Shown here: positions 27,454 through 36,812 of the stretch, piece by piece
Numbering within the stretch: position 1 is the stretch's first letter
How the letters are laid out: each line of letters opens with the position of its first letter
Assembly (NCBI GenBank): GCA_041940025.1
Contig: JBGTSY010000004.1
Location: 124,001-188,000 of the forward strand
DNA from: UBA5859 sp041940025
GTDB lineage: Bacteria > Pseudomonadota > Gammaproteobacteria > UBA5859
Direction: 5' to 3'
DNA: 64,000 nt
Made by a program: the position numbers and the translations under genes
Notes under the pieces: generated by a model
What the model saw: only the letters and a program-made list of their open reading frames with translations
Database searches by the model: none
What the model was told of the DNA's origin: nothing

Positions 27454-28227
27454 TCAGACAACTGGGCGAAATAAGCGCTGACAATTCTCAGTGGTTTTAG
27501 TTGCGATAGTCTCAATAGACTGTTGCTTCAGTTCCGCAATCTTTTTTGCCACTTCAATGACATGCTTCGGGTGATTGGCCTGCCCCCGGTAGGGTACCGG
27601 AGTGAGATAAGGTGCATCTGTTTCTATCAGCAGTTGAGACAACGGCACTCGCTTCACAACTTCTCGAAGCGCATCCGCACTTTTAAAAGTAATGATACCT
27701 GAAAAAGAAATGTACCAACCCAAATTCAATATCTGCTCCGCCATTTCCCAGTCTTCTGTAAAACAGTGCAACACGCCTTCTATGCCAGCAGACGCATGTG
27801 CAAATAGAATATCTAATGTATCTTGTTTTGCCTCACGGGAATGCACAATCAGAGGCTTGTTCAACTCTGTAGCCAATTCTATGTGAGTTTCAAACAGTGC
27901 GATCTGTCGCTCGCGAGAATCGGCACTATAGTAGTAATCTAATCCTGTTTCTCCGATGGCCACTATCTGAGGTTGCTGTGCAGCGTGAAGAAACTCCGGC
28001 CACTCAAACGACGGCGCTTCGTTCGCTAATGGATGAATGCCTATACTACCATGGACATCCGGATTGGAACGGCAAATATCGATGACCTGAGACCAATTTC
28101 CTGGATCGACGGAGACGCATACTAAACCAGTGACACCGGCTTGCCTGGCTTCCGATAAGATGGAATCTAGTGGGCCTAATTGTGAATAATCGAGCTTATC
28201 TAAATGGCAATGGGAATCAAAATACAT
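27454..28227 (-). CDS. TatD family metal-dependent DNase/hydrolase (YcfH type)
   Basis: 257-residue TIM-barrel metallohydrolase. Metal ligands are visible: SHCHLDKL near the start, GIHPL, GETGLDYYY, VHSREAKQDTLDIL, HCFTEDW, and the terminal ETDAPYLTPVPYRGQ motif. It is last in pabC-mltG-tmk-holB-pilZ-tatD, the same order as ycfH behind holB in enterics and Pseudomonas. It begins 4 nt after pilZ. Confidence 0.94.
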   Translation of the reverse strand: MYFDSHCHLDKLDYSQLGPLDSILSEARQAGVTGLVCVSVDPGNWSQVIDICRSNPDVHGSIGIHPLANEAPSFEWPEFLHAAQQPQIVAIGETGLDYYYSADSRERQIALFETHIELATELNKPLIVHSREAKQDTLDILFAHASAGIEGVLHCFTEDWEMAEQILNLGWYISFSGIITFKSADALREVVKRVPLSQLLIETDAPYLTPVPYRGQANHPKHVIEVAKKIAELKQQSIETIATKTTENCQRLFRPVV

Positions 28228-28231
28228 AATC

Positions 28232-28570
28232 TCAGAGCGTATGGGTGGGGCGCTCTGATGTTAACATACCTGCAAGGTGAGTTTCGATTTTAGATCGAAT
28301 CATTTCGGAGTCGTTTTCGCTAAACTCAATACCGATTCCCGGTGAGCGATTGTTACCTGCACCAGGAGGTGTGATCCAAATGATTTTACCTGCCAATGGT
28401 ATCTTGTCAGATTCTTCTAACAGGTTTAACAAAATAAATACGTCTTCACCCAATTCATAATGCTTCGCGGTGGGCACAAACAATCCGCCATTGGGAACAA
28501 AAGAGAGATAGGATGCATGCAATACCGCTTTATCTCTGATATTGACCGATAAAATACCTCTGCGTGCCAT
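28232..28570 (-). CDS. pilZ: Type IV pilus assembly protein PilZ
   Basis: 112-residue lone PilZ domain. It lacks the RxxxR and DxSxxG c-di-GMP motifs (compare the YcgR-like protein at 18 kb), as does the archetypal P. aeruginosa PilZ, which acts by partner binding in type IV pilus biogenesis. Visible core strands are YLSFVPNGGLFVPT, GEDVFILLNLLEE, GKIIWITPPGAG and GIGIEFSEND. It sits between holB and tatD, its classical place. Confidence 0.92.
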   Translation of the reverse strand: MARRGILSVNIRDKAVLHASYLSFVPNGGLFVPTAKHYELGEDVFILLNLLEESDKIPLAGKIIWITPPGAGNNRSPGIGIEFSENDSEMIRSKIETHLAGMLTSERPTHTL

Positions 28571-28573
28571 AGG

Positions 28574-29581
28574 TTACCTCTGACTAGAAACATCTAAGCG
28601 AAACATCGCTTGCCACTCTAACAACAAAGCCTCCCAGGCCAGTTGTCGGTTTAATCCGGAATGAGTCTGTAACAGCCGGTGCTGTTGCGCGATCCTATCC
28701 AGGTACTCTATTAATCGACCAACAGACACCTTTTCTGAATGTTCGCTCAATAACCGTAATTTTTCTGGTACCTCCTTCCTCGGATCCATTCGTTTCAGAA
28801 TCAATATGCTAATCAATTTAGAAAACCAACTTAGGTGAATACTGTGATCTTTGCTAAAGGAATTTGCCAAGGCGGATACGGAGGCACTCTGAACCACAAG
28901 GTGCTCCAGCCCCTTAGCCAAGGGATCCAACTCAGAAAAATTAGATTCAATCAATTGCAGTGCTGTAAATGGCGCTCCTGGGGCCAAACTAATGGCCAAG
29001 CTAATATCATCGTCGTTAGATCCGCTCTGTTTTAACCAGTCGATCAGCTCACTATCTGTCGGTTGCCTTAGTTTTTGATGCTGACATCGGCTGCGTACCG
29101 TAGCCACTAATCGATCAGGCTGAGTTGTGAGTAACATAAGATAGGTATGTGCAGGTGGCTCCTCCAACGTCTTCAGCAGTGCGTTAGCAGCATTGGCATT
29201 TAACTTTTCCGCCGGATGAACCACGACTACTTTGGGACCACTGGCGGCTGCGGTCTGCTGGACAAACTCCACCAAAGCACGCACCTGATCCACCTGGATC
29301 CATTGACTGTTTCCTTCTGAAGTGAGTTCGAGATAATCAGGGTGAGTCGCTGCAAGAAACCATTGGCAGGCGGCACACTTAAAACATGGCCCGGTTTGAA
29401 CATCGTTTTTGTTAGCGGCACAAATGAGTGTTTGTGACCAAAACTTTGCAAAATAATATAAGCTTCTGTGCTCTGTACCAGATAATAAAAGTGCATGGGG
29501 TAAGCTGTGAGTCGCGTGCGCCTTTGACAACAGTTCCCATGTGCCCCGTTGCCACTTAAAGAACTCATTTGATTGATTCAT
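28574..29581 (-). CDS. holB: DNA polymerase III delta' subunit
   Basis: Clamp-loader subunit (335 residues). The N-terminal AAA+-like domain has HALLLSGTEHRSLYYF where a Walker A would be, i.e. degenerate as in all delta'. The four-cysteine zinc module (C-N10-C-x2-C-x2-C around GPCFKCAACQW) and the LLKTLEEPPAHT then VRSRCQ (SRC) motifs are present. It lies between tmk and pilZ. Confidence 0.94.
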   Translation of the reverse strand: MNQSNEFFKWQRGTWELLSKAHATHSLPHALLLSGTEHRSLYYFAKFWSQTLICAANKNDVQTGPCFKCAACQWFLAATHPDYLELTSEGNSQWIQVDQVRALVEFVQQTAAASGPKVVVVHPAEKLNANAANALLKTLEEPPAHTYLMLLTTQPDRLVATVRSRCQHQKLRQPTDSELIDWLKQSGSNDDDISLAISLAPGAPFTALQLIESNFSELDPLAKGLEHLVVQSASVSALANSFSKDHSIHLSWFSKLISILILKRMDPRKEVPEKLRLLSEHSEKVSVGRLIEYLDRIAQQHRLLQTHSGLNRQLAWEALLLEWQAMFRLDVSSQR

Positions 29582-29637
29582 TCACAAACCGTTTTAGTAA
29601 ATCTGAATTAGACTTTCTGCCCATCGAACATTTGAAG

Positions 29638-30264
29638 TCAATCCATTGGGGTTAAATGTGATATCAGGTTTGCTTCGATCGCCTCAATTGATTGTGTGGC
29701 ATCTATCAGCACGATTCTTTCCGGATGCTGCTGATATAGATTGAGGAAACCCTGTTTCACACGGCTATGGAATTCAACAGCCTCCACTTCGAAACGATCT
29801 TTTTCGCCCCGTTGCCTGACACGCTCTAAGGCAAGTTGTACCGGCATATCGAATAAAAAAGTCAGACCAGGATTTAAATCGCCTTGCACCCACTCTTTCA
29901 ACTGTGAAATGATCGCTTGCTCTATTCCACGCCCAAATCCTTGATAGGCGATAGTAGAATCGGTAAATCGATCACATAATACCCACGCGCCCTGTTTTAA
30001 TGCCGGAAGAATGATCTGTGAAAGGTGTTGTGAGCGGGCAGCGAACATCAACAATAGTTCGGAGGTATGTGTTAATGCTTCCTGTTGACGATTCAACAAT
30101 AGAGAACGAATGTCGTCAGCGACTGGCGTGCCACCGGGTTCACGAGTGATGACTACCTGCTGTCGCTGTTTCTTTAAATATTCTCCCACCAACTGGACTT
30201 GAGTAGATTTACCGGAGCCTTCAATGCCTTCAAAAGTAATGAATCGGTTGGCCAACTGACGCAT
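29638..30264 (-). CDS. tmk: Thymidylate kinase
   Basis: dTMP to dTDP kinase (208 residues). The P-loop is FEGIEGSGKSTQ; next are the TREPGG motif, LCDRFTDSTIAYQG (DR[FY] motif) and a LID segment with QRGEKDRFE. The arrangement with catalytic arginine in the LID resembles the E. coli type. It is 22 nt downstream of mltG. Confidence 0.97.
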   Translation of the reverse strand: MRQLANRFITFEGIEGSGKSTQVQLVGEYLKKQRQQVVITREPGGTPVADDIRSLLLNRQQEALTHTSELLLMFAARSQHLSQIILPALKQGAWVLCDRFTDSTIAYQGFGRGIEQAIISQLKEWVQGDLNPGLTFLFDMPVQLALERVRQRGEKDRFEVEAVEFHSRVKQGFLNLYQQHPERIVLIDATQSIEAIEANLISHLTPMD

Positions 30265-30286
30265 AAACTGACTCCCGGTAATAAAG

Positions 30287-31300
30287 TTAAGGCCGCTTGA
30301 CGAGTTGATATTTTTTAACTGCGTTTAAATGTTGTTCATAGGTGACAGAAAACTGATGGGTTCCGTCGCCTCGGGAAACATAATAAAAAGTCTCCCCTGC
30401 TTCTGGGTGCACACTGGCTTCAATGGCCGCGCGGCTTGCCAATGCAATGGGTGTGGGGGGTAATCCGGAACGGGTGTAGGTGTTGTAAACGGTATCAGTC
30501 GTTAAGTGACGGCGAGTGAGATTACCATCAAACTTGTCTCCCAGACCATAGATCACCGTCGGATCCACCTGCAATCTCATACCTGTTTTTAATCGGCGAA
30601 TTAATACTCCTGAGATCTGTGTGCGCTCCTCAGCGACAGCGGTTTCTCGTTCAATGATGGAGGCTAAAACCAAGGCTTCATGCGCACTGTTTAACGGTAA
30701 ATCTTCATCCCGTTGTGACCAAATCAGTGTTAACTCATCCGCCAGGGCGTGCGCTGCTCTTTTTAAAAATTGAACCGCAGAGGTCCCCGAAGGATATCGA
30801 TAGGTCTCAGGTAAAAACCGACCTTCGGGATGAAGACCGGGGAATCCGAGAGCTGACATTAACTCCTCGTCTGACAGTTGCTCAGGCAGGGGATCTGAGA
30901 TGCCAGGCGCCTGTTTGATCTGCTCAAGCAATTGTAGGTAGGTCCAACCTTCGACAATAGTAAAATGATTAAGATAGACTTCCCCCAACACAAACTGCTG
31001 CATCAATTGTTCGCCAGTCAACGTCCTGGATAATTGGTACTCTCCTGCCTGAAATTGGCCAGTGAGCTGGAGACGACGTGCTCGCCACTCGAAGGCCCAA
31101 GCCGACTCAATGATCCCCTTGTCGGCAAGATCACGAGCCAAACGACGGACCGGTGTACCGGCCTTTAGCTGATATCGACTTGCGTCCGCGGAAATATTCA
31201 AAGGTTGTTGCATCTGCTTGTTCCAGTGCAGAGTCACACCCGCACCAATCAGCAACGCAATGACTCCGAGTGTCGCAACAATTAAAATCAAACGTGCCAT
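30287..31300 (-). CDS. mltG: Endolytic murein transglycosylase MltG
   Basis: Inner-membrane enzyme that cleaves nascent glycan strands (337 residues, YceG family). One N-terminal transmembrane helix (about 3-24) is followed by a LysM-like region and the catalytic domain, with the essential glutamate in LASIIERETAVAEERTQ and the VIYGLGDKFDGNL and NTYTRSGLPPTPI motifs. It overlaps the end of pabC by 13 nt, so the two may be translationally coupled. Confidence 0.96.
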   Translation of the reverse strand: MARLILIVATLGVIALLIGAGVTLHWNKQMQQPLNISADASRYQLKAGTPVRRLARDLADKGIIESAWAFEWRARRLQLTGQFQAGEYQLSRTLTGEQLMQQFVLGEVYLNHFTIVEGWTYLQLLEQIKQAPGISDPLPEQLSDEELMSALGFPGLHPEGRFLPETYRYPSGTSAVQFLKRAAHALADELTLIWSQRDEDLPLNSAHEALVLASIIERETAVAEERTQISGVLIRRLKTGMRLQVDPTVIYGLGDKFDGNLTRRHLTTDTVYNTYTRSGLPPTPIALASRAAIEASVHPEAGETFYYVSRGDGTHQFSVTYEQHLNAVKKYQLVKRP

Positions 31301-32133
31301 GGCAGTGCCATTTGAGGATGATAATGACTTTGTAGTCTTTGCATCACAGGATGAAAAGAAAAATAGGATTGCTGATATCGCCGTACCGGCAGTATGCCTA
31401 TCAAGCTATTAGTCAAAAACATAGCAGTCGCTTTATGAATATCAGGCTCTTTCAGTGATGCGATGACCACAGGCACTTGCCAGCGTTTCAACTGACTTAA
31501 GATCTGTTGCCGCATCAGACCCTCAATACCGAAACAGTCCACTTTTGGGGTAAAAATCTTGTCTTCAATCACCAAGAACAGATTCGATTGGGTACCCTCT
31601 ATCACCTCATCCTGATCATTAAACATCATACCTTCGTAAATCGAATCATCGCTCCACTCAGAGCGAGCCAGCACCTGAGGCAATCGATTCAGCGACTTCA
31701 CTCCCGCAAGTTGGCCACCGTTTGGCAACAAGGTATTGCAACGACAGACTGAAACCCCGACACGATAGTGCTCTTCTGACAAGCTATTATTCTCAGGATA
31801 CCAAAACAACAGTCGCTGAGAATCAAATTCCGCAGGGATTCGATACCCTCTTTGCTCAGCATTTCGGGTTAATATAATTTTTAGTGTACCCGTCTCTCTT
31901 CCGTGACAAAAGTGCGCCAATTCTGACGGCAGTGATGATACCGCCTGTTGAGAAAACTGTAACAGCTCTGCACCGCGACGCAAGCGCTTTAGGTGCAACG
32001 CCAACGCGATCGGCTTACCCTTTACTACCCGTAAGGTTTCGAATAGACCATCGCCATAGTGGAGCGCACGGTTGAACACGCTGAGGGAGACATGTGGCAC
32101 ACCGTTGATGGCTACTTGCAAAGGTGATTCCAT
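31288..32133 (-). CDS. pabC: Aminodeoxychorismate lyase
   Basis: PLP fold-type IV lyase making p-aminobenzoate for folate (281 residues). Motifs: NRALHYGDGLFETLR, the PLP lysine in GVKSLNRLPQVLA, EGMMFNDQDEVIEGTQSNLF and the C-terminal LTNSLIGILPV. It is located between fabF and mltG, as in E. coli. The first residues (MESPLQVAINGVP) fit the family start. Confidence 0.94.
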   Translation of the reverse strand: MESPLQVAINGVPHVSLSVFNRALHYGDGLFETLRVVKGKPIALALHLKRLRRGAELLQFSQQAVSSLPSELAHFCHGRETGTLKIILTRNAEQRGYRIPAEFDSQRLLFWYPENNSLSEEHYRVGVSVCRCNTLLPNGGQLAGVKSLNRLPQVLARSEWSDDSIYEGMMFNDQDEVIEGTQSNLFLVIEDKIFTPKVDCFGIEGLMRQQILSQLKRWQVPVVIASLKEPDIHKATAMFLTNSLIGILPVRRYQQSYFSFHPVMQRLQSHYHPQMALPWHV

Positions 32134-32436
32134 AAATTGGTCGTCTGTTAAAAAAGCTGAATCTTTCTACTGGCTGTGCGGATCTCACACTGTTGTTGCC
32201 TGGGAGTCTAACTCTACCTTGCACTGGCGTATCATACTGCCTGGCGAGCAGAAAAAGATCACTGATCTTGTGGCGACACGACACGGTTTTTGCGCAAGTT
32301 TCGTCGCCAAGTCAGACTGGAGTTCTTGCATTTTACCACTTCTGGTAAATAGCAAAACTCTACACTGTTTTGGTGCATGTAAAAGTGAAAACCGTGGATT
32401 AATTTAGAAAGCCGTGTCAGGGCCCTGAAAGATTGA
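32134..32436. other. Intergenic region pabC-fabF, no gene seen
   Basis: About 300 bases separate pabC from fabF. Open frames here (both strands) lack support from start signals or recognisable sequence. A 12-bp palindrome TCAGGGCCCTGA lies at 32417-32428, directly after the fabF stop on the minus strand, but it lacks a loop and T-run. The region should hold the pabC promoter; I could not pick one out with confidence. Confidence 0.5.
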
Positions 32437-33675
32437 TTAGATTGATTTAAAGAGCAAAGTTCCATTAGTACCGCCAAATCCAAAGGAATTTGACATGGCC
32501 ACTTGCACGGATTGCTGGCGCGCTTCGTTTGCGACTACATCAAGATCGCACTGAGGATCCTGATTCTCCACATTGATAGTTGGTGGCAGCACCCCATCTC
32601 GAAGGGTAAGTATGGTAAATATGGCTTCCAGACTACCCGCTGCACCAAGACCGTGCCCAATCATAGACTTAGTAGAACTCATGGCTAATCGTTTGGCGTG
32701 ATCACCGAAGGTAGTTTTCACTGCCGAACACTCCGCGATGTCCCCTAAGAGAGTCGAAGTACCATGAGCATTAATGTACTGCACCGAATCCGTATTCATT
32801 TCGGCATCGTTCAATGCATGACGCATACATCTGGCTGCACCTTCTCCGCCTTCCGATGGAGACGTCATATGATAGGCATCCGCGCTAGTACCATATCCGG
32901 CCAACTCTGCATAAATTTGCGCACCGCGCTTTTTTGCATGCTCATACTCTTCTAAGACAACCGCACCGGCACCCTCACTAAGAACAAAGCCATCCCTATC
33001 TCTATCAAAGGGTCGGCTCGCCTTGGTGGGTTCGTCATTTCGAGTGGAAAGTGCTCGAGCGGCAGCGAATCCACCGACACCGGTTCCTGATGTCGCCATT
33101 TCGGCACCCCCCGCCACCATCACTTCAGCGTCACCATAGCTGATGATACGAGCCGCTTCACCAATGCAATGAGTACCGGTAGTACAAGCGGTGACTGCAG
33201 CTAGATTTGGCCCTCGTAACCCCTTGTAGATAGACAGTGCACCTGCTGCCATATTGATAATACTTCCAGGCACAAAGAAGGGAGAAATCCGTCTCGGACC
33301 ACGTTGCTCGTAAGCTTGATAGGCTCTCTCGATGCTCGGTAAACCACCAATACCAGAACCAATATAAGCGCCACAGCGTTCGCTATTTGTAGAATTGAAG
33401 TCTATTCCAGCATCGTCCCAGGCCTGAAAAGACGCTGCCAAGGCATAGTGTATAAATAGTTCAAACTTACGTGCTTCTTTTACAGAGAGATAAGGGGTGA
33501 TATCAAAATTTTTAACTTCACCCGCAATCCGAGAGGAGATTTCGCTGGCATCAAAATGGGTAATTGGACCTATCCCACTTTGACCTTGGGTGATCCCTTG
33601 CCACGAAGAGGCCACGTCCAATCCCAGAGGACTCACCATGCCGAGCCCAGTGACAACTACACGCCGGTATCTCAC
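32437..33675 (-). CDS. fabF: Beta-ketoacyl-ACP synthase II
   Basis: Elongating condensing enzyme (412 residues). The Cys-His-His triad motifs are AVTACTTGTHCIGEA (Cys), YINAHGTSTLLGD (His) and SMIGHGLGAAGSLEA (His); the N-terminus is RRVVVTGLGMVSPLG and the end NSFGFGGTNGTLLF. It lies 73 nt after acpP, with a terminator-like hairpin between them. Confidence 0.97.
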   Translation of the reverse strand: MRYRRVVVTGLGMVSPLGLDVASSWQGITQGQSGIGPITHFDASEISSRIAGEVKNFDITPYLSVKEARKFELFIHYALAASFQAWDDAGIDFNSTNSERCGAYIGSGIGGLPSIERAYQAYEQRGPRRISPFFVPGSIINMAAGALSIYKGLRGPNLAAVTACTTGTHCIGEAARIISYGDAEVMVAGGAEMATSGTGVGGFAAARALSTRNDEPTKASRPFDRDRDGFVLSEGAGAVVLEEYEHAKKRGAQIYAELAGYGTSADAYHMTSPSEGGEGAARCMRHALNDAEMNTDSVQYINAHGTSTLLGDIAECSAVKTTFGDHAKRLAMSSTKSMIGHGLGAAGSLEAIFTILTLRDGVLPPTINVENQDPQCDLDVVANEARQQSVQVAMSNSFGFGGTNGTLLFKSI

Positions 33676-33692
33676 TTATCGTCCCCTAAGTA

Positions 33693-33726
33693 AAAAGAAG
33701 CACGTATAGAGATACATGCTTCTTTT
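33693..33726 (-). terminator. Terminator-like hairpin between acpP and fabF
   Basis: Minus-strand AAAAGAAGCA, 14-nt loop, TGCTTCTTTT followed by TACTT. The perfect 10-bp stem with A/T-rich outer arms and U-rich 3' arm resembles an intrinsic terminator. It follows acpP by about 20 nt and would make most acpP transcripts end before fabF, giving ACP in excess over the enzyme. Confidence 0.55.
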
Positions 33727-33748
33727 AGTACTCATACGAAATGAATTT

Positions 33749-33985
33749 TTATTGTAAATTATTTTCAATATAAGAAATGGCGTCTTGAACAGTTACAATT
33801 TTTTCTGCTTCTTCGTCAGGAATTTCACACTCGAATTCCTCTTCCAAAGCCATGACCAATTCCACTGTATCTAGAGAATCAGCGCCCAGATCATCCACGA
33901 ATGAAGATTCAGCGGTCACCTCTTCTTCTTTTAGACCTAATTGCTCGACAATAATTTTTTTAACACGTTCTACAATTTCACTCAT
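33749..33985 (-). CDS. acpP: Acyl carrier protein
   Basis: Carrier of acyl chains in fatty-acid synthesis (78 residues). The phosphopantetheine serine is in DDLGADSLDTVELVM. ATG 33985 has GGAGG about ten bases upstream and gives the standard start MSEIVERVKKIIVEQLG; an earlier in-frame ATG at 34009 would add eight unlikely residues. The gene is set apart from fabG by about 165 nt, consistent with its own promoter. Confidence 0.97.
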   Translation of the reverse strand: MSEIVERVKKIIVEQLGLKEEEVTAESSFVDDLGADSLDTVELVMALEEEFECEIPDEEAEKIVTVQDAISYIENNLQ

Positions 33986-34039
33986 GACAAAGTTGTCCTC
34001 CAAATGCACGGAATTAGTACCACGACAAGCTAGCGCCGT

Positions 34040-34068
34040 ATTGTATTGAAATACTTACAGGCTTACCA
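34040..34068 (-). promoter_or_regulatory. Candidate sigma70 promoter of acpP
   Basis: On the minus strand TGGTAA, 17 nt, TACAAT, then a G/C-rich ACGGCGC discriminator. The -10 is good (5 of 6), the -35 weak (3 of 6). It lies about 55 nt upstream of the acpP ATG in the AT-rich fabG-acpP spacer. Confidence 0.35.
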
Positions 34069-34150
34069 CTTCAAAACAAAAAAAAGAATTTTATATAAAA
34101 CCTAAAAATATCAATTACCTAAATAAATTGAATATAAATCTCATTAACTA

Positions 34151-34900
34151 TTAATCCATTAACATGCCACCATTTACATGCATTGTTTCGCCAGTGATGT
34201 AACTGGCCCCTGTAGAAGCCAGGAACAATGCCGCCGCACCTATCTCCTCTGTCTGGCCCATTCTAGCCATTGGGATCTGCGCCGCGATAGCTTGTTGTTG
34301 CGCTTCAGTTAAGGATGAAGTCATATCCGTCTCGATAAAACCAGGCGCAATGGCGTTCACAGTGATACCTCTGGAAGCCACTTCTTTGGCCATCGATTTA
34401 GTGAATCCAATCACTCCAGCTTTGGCGGCGGCATAATTAGCTTGTCCAGCATTACCAGTGACACCTACCACTGAGGTGATGTTGATGATTCTCCCCCAAC
34501 GAGCTTTCATCATCGGCCTTAAACACTGTTTCGAGAGCCTAAACACGGAGGTGAGATTGGTTTGGATCAATTCATCCCATTCCTCATCTTTCATGCGCAT
34601 TAAGAGATTATCTCTAGTAATACCTGCGTTGTTCACCAAAATGGAGATATCACCATATCGTTCGCGCACGGAGCCAAGTGTAGATTCAATGGAGTCTGCA
34701 TCTGCCACATTGAGTACTTCTCCTGCGCCTTGCATTTGATTGTCTGCCAGGTATTGACTCACTTTATCTGCACCCTGCTGAGTGGTGGCTGTGCCGATCA
34801 CCGTTGCCCCCGCTTCACCTAGAGATTTTGCAATGCCACGGCCAATGCCACGACTGGCGCCAGTAACCAATGCCACGTAATCGTTTAATCTAATTTCCAT
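34151..34900 (-). CDS. fabG: 3-oxoacyl-ACP reductase
   Basis: NADPH-dependent reductase (249 residues, SDR). The cofactor motif is TGASRGIGRG, the NNAG motif is present, and the catalytic Ser-Tyr-Lys are in ITSVVGVTGNAGQANYAAAKAG. The C-terminus GETMHVNGGMLMD is typical. It is located 7 nt after fabD in the fab cluster. Confidence 0.96.
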   Translation of the reverse strand: MEIRLNDYVALVTGASRGIGRGIAKSLGEAGATVIGTATTQQGADKVSQYLADNQMQGAGEVLNVADADSIESTLGSVRERYGDISILVNNAGITRDNLLMRMKDEEWDELIQTNLTSVFRLSKQCLRPMMKARWGRIINITSVVGVTGNAGQANYAAAKAGVIGFTKSMAKEVASRGITVNAIAPGFIETDMTSSLTEAQQQAIAAQIPMARMGQTEEIGAAALFLASTGASYITGETMHVNGGMLMD

Positions 34901-34907
34901 CTGTTCG

Positions 34908-35828
34908 CTATCCTAACGCTTTAGCAACACTAGCTGAATCGAAAATTGGAGTGGCCGATAGGGATTTATCGATTCTTTTAACCAATCCTGCTAATACCTT
35001 TCCCGGACCACATTCAATGCATTCAGAGACGCCTTCGTCTGCCAACCGTTCCACTATGTTTACCCAACGTACTGGTGAGTGAAGCTGTCTCACTAAGGAA
35101 TCACGAATCGCTGCAGGATCATCGTATATTTCTACATCAACGTTGTTAATCACCGGGATTTTAGGTTTAGTGATAGTCACCTGAGCTAAGTGTTCAGCTA
35201 ACTTTGCGGCCGCTGGTTTCATTAAGGCACAATGTGACGGCACACTCACAGGTAGCTTAATTGCTCGCTTAGCACCTTCGGCAGCGGCCAACTCGAGAAC
35301 GCGTTCGATAGCAGCCGCATGACCGGCAATCACAGTCTGACCGGGTGCATTAAAGTTTACCGGCTCTACCACCTCTTGCTGCGCGCCCTGTAGACACAAT
35401 TTTGCCAGCAATTCGTTGTCCAGTCCCAAGATGGCGGCCATGGCTCCCTCGCCCACCGGCACCGCAGCTTGCATCAATTCACCTCGAGTGGCCACTAACT
35501 TCACAGCGTCTTGAAAGGGGATCGCTTCGGCACACACATAAGCCGTGTATTCACCTAAACTATGACCCGCCATAAACAGCGGATTGGCGCCTCCCTCTTC
35601 ACGCCAAACGGACCATACCGCATAACCTGCAGTTAACATCGCAGGTTGGGTAACGGCAGTTTGATTCAGTTTTTCTTCCGGTCCTTGCCTGACCAATGCA
35701 AACAGATCAAATCCGAGCACGTCACTTGCCTGGGCAAATATCTCAGTCACTGAGGGATACACCTCAGCCAACTCCGATAACATGCCTACCGATTGTGATC
35801 CTTGACCTGGAAACAGAAAAGCACTCAT
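34908..35828 (-). CDS. fabD: Malonyl-CoA:ACP transacylase
   Basis: Loads malonyl groups on ACP (306 residues). Features: FPGQGSQ near the start, catalytic serine in AGHSLGEYTAYV, catalytic histidine in SVPSHCALM, and the end ECGPGKVLAGLVKRI. It lies 18 nt after fabH and just before fabG. Confidence 0.97.
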   Translation of the reverse strand: MSAFLFPGQGSQSVGMLSELAEVYPSVTEIFAQASDVLGFDLFALVRQGPEEKLNQTAVTQPAMLTAGYAVWSVWREEGGANPLFMAGHSLGEYTAYVCAEAIPFQDAVKLVATRGELMQAAVPVGEGAMAAILGLDNELLAKLCLQGAQQEVVEPVNFNAPGQTVIAGHAAAIERVLELAAAEGAKRAIKLPVSVPSHCALMKPAAAKLAEHLAQVTITKPKIPVINNVDVEIYDDPAAIRDSLVRQLHSPVRWVNIVERLADEGVSECIECGPGKVLAGLVKRIDKSLSATPIFDSASVAKALG

Positions 35829-35846
35829 CCTCTATCCTCTTCCTTG

Positions 35847-36812
35847 TTACATTCTGACCAAAGCGGAACCCCAAGCGAACCCGCCGCCAAAGGCTTCTAG
35901 CAACACCAAATTACCCGCTTGAATACGACCATCCCGTACCGCTTCGTCTAACGCTAAGGGAATGGAGGCGCCAGAAGTGTTGCCATGTCTATCCACGGTG
36001 ACCACTACTCGCTCCATAGGCATTTTTAATTTTTTTGCGGTGGCCTGAATAATCCTGATGTTTGCCTGATGGGGCACCAGCCAATCCACATCTGCTCTTG
36101 ATAATCCATGAGCGTCCAATGTCTCGTCTACGATTTGGCCCAAGGTTTTCACTGCCACTTTGAACACTTCATTGCCTTTCATCACCATATAAGAGCGTTC
36201 ATTGGGTGTTCTCTCCTGTCCTTTAAGCGGATTGGGCACATATAGTAAATCCTGATATTGTCCATCTGCGTGGATATGGGTGGAGAGGATGCCCGCCTCT
36301 TCTGAATAACCTAACACCACCGCACCTGCACCATCACCAAAAATAATGGCGGTGGATCGATCAGTCCAATCGATAATGCGGGAATTACACTCTGTACCGA
36401 TTACCAGGACATGATTGGCGGCGCCTGATTTCACATATTGATCCGCGACACTTAGCGCATATGCGAATCCAGCACAAGCAGCTTGCACATCCATGGCACC
36501 ACAACCGGCGATACCCAATTGATGCTGAATTAAGCAAGCCGTGCTGGGGAAAACCCTATCTGGAGAGCTGGTGGCGACAACAATTAAGTCGATCTGATGG
36601 GCGTCAACTTGTGCAGCTAGGAGCGCCTGTTGCGCGGCCAACGAACCCATCTGGGAAGCGGTTTCGCCCTCACTTGCAATTCGACGTTGCGAAATGCCAG
36701 TACGCTCCACAATCCATTCGTCACTAGTATCAATGATTTTTTCTAAGTCGGCATTGGTTCTTATTGTGTCCGGTAAATAGCCCCCGGTGCCTAAAATTTT
36801 TGAATATCTCAA
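35847..36812 (-). CDS. fabH: Beta-ketoacyl-ACP synthase III
   Basis: Starter condensing enzyme for acetyl-CoA plus malonyl-ACP (321 residues). The Cys-His-Asn triad is visible in AACAGFAYALS, VPHQANIRI and HGNTSGASIP. It starts at TTG 36812 directly after the plsX stop, with GAGG inside the end of plsX, so translation is probably coupled. Confidence 0.96.
   Translation of the reverse strand: MRYSKILGTGGYLPDTIRTNADLEKIIDTSDEWIVERTGISQRRIASEGETASQMGSLAAQQALLAAQVDAHQIDLIVVATSSPDRVFPSTACLIQHQLGIAGCGAMDVQAACAGFAYALSVADQYVKSGAANHVLVIGTECNSRIIDWTDRSTAIIFGDGAGAVVLGYSEEAGILSTHIHADGQYQDLLYVPNPLKGQERTPNERSYMVMKGNEVFKVAVKTLGQIVDETLDAHGLSRADVDWLVPHQANIRIIQATAKKLKMPMERVVVTVDRHGNTSGASIPLALDEAVRDGRIQAGNLVLLEAFGGGFAWGSALVRM

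Noticed and set aside
32072..32407. 111-residue plus-strand frame antisense to the pabC start
   Set aside because: Composition and lack of start signals suggest a chance frame opposite pabC.
32417..32428. 12-bp palindrome TCAGGGCCCTGA after fabF
   Set aside because: No loop or T-run; too short to call a site or terminator.
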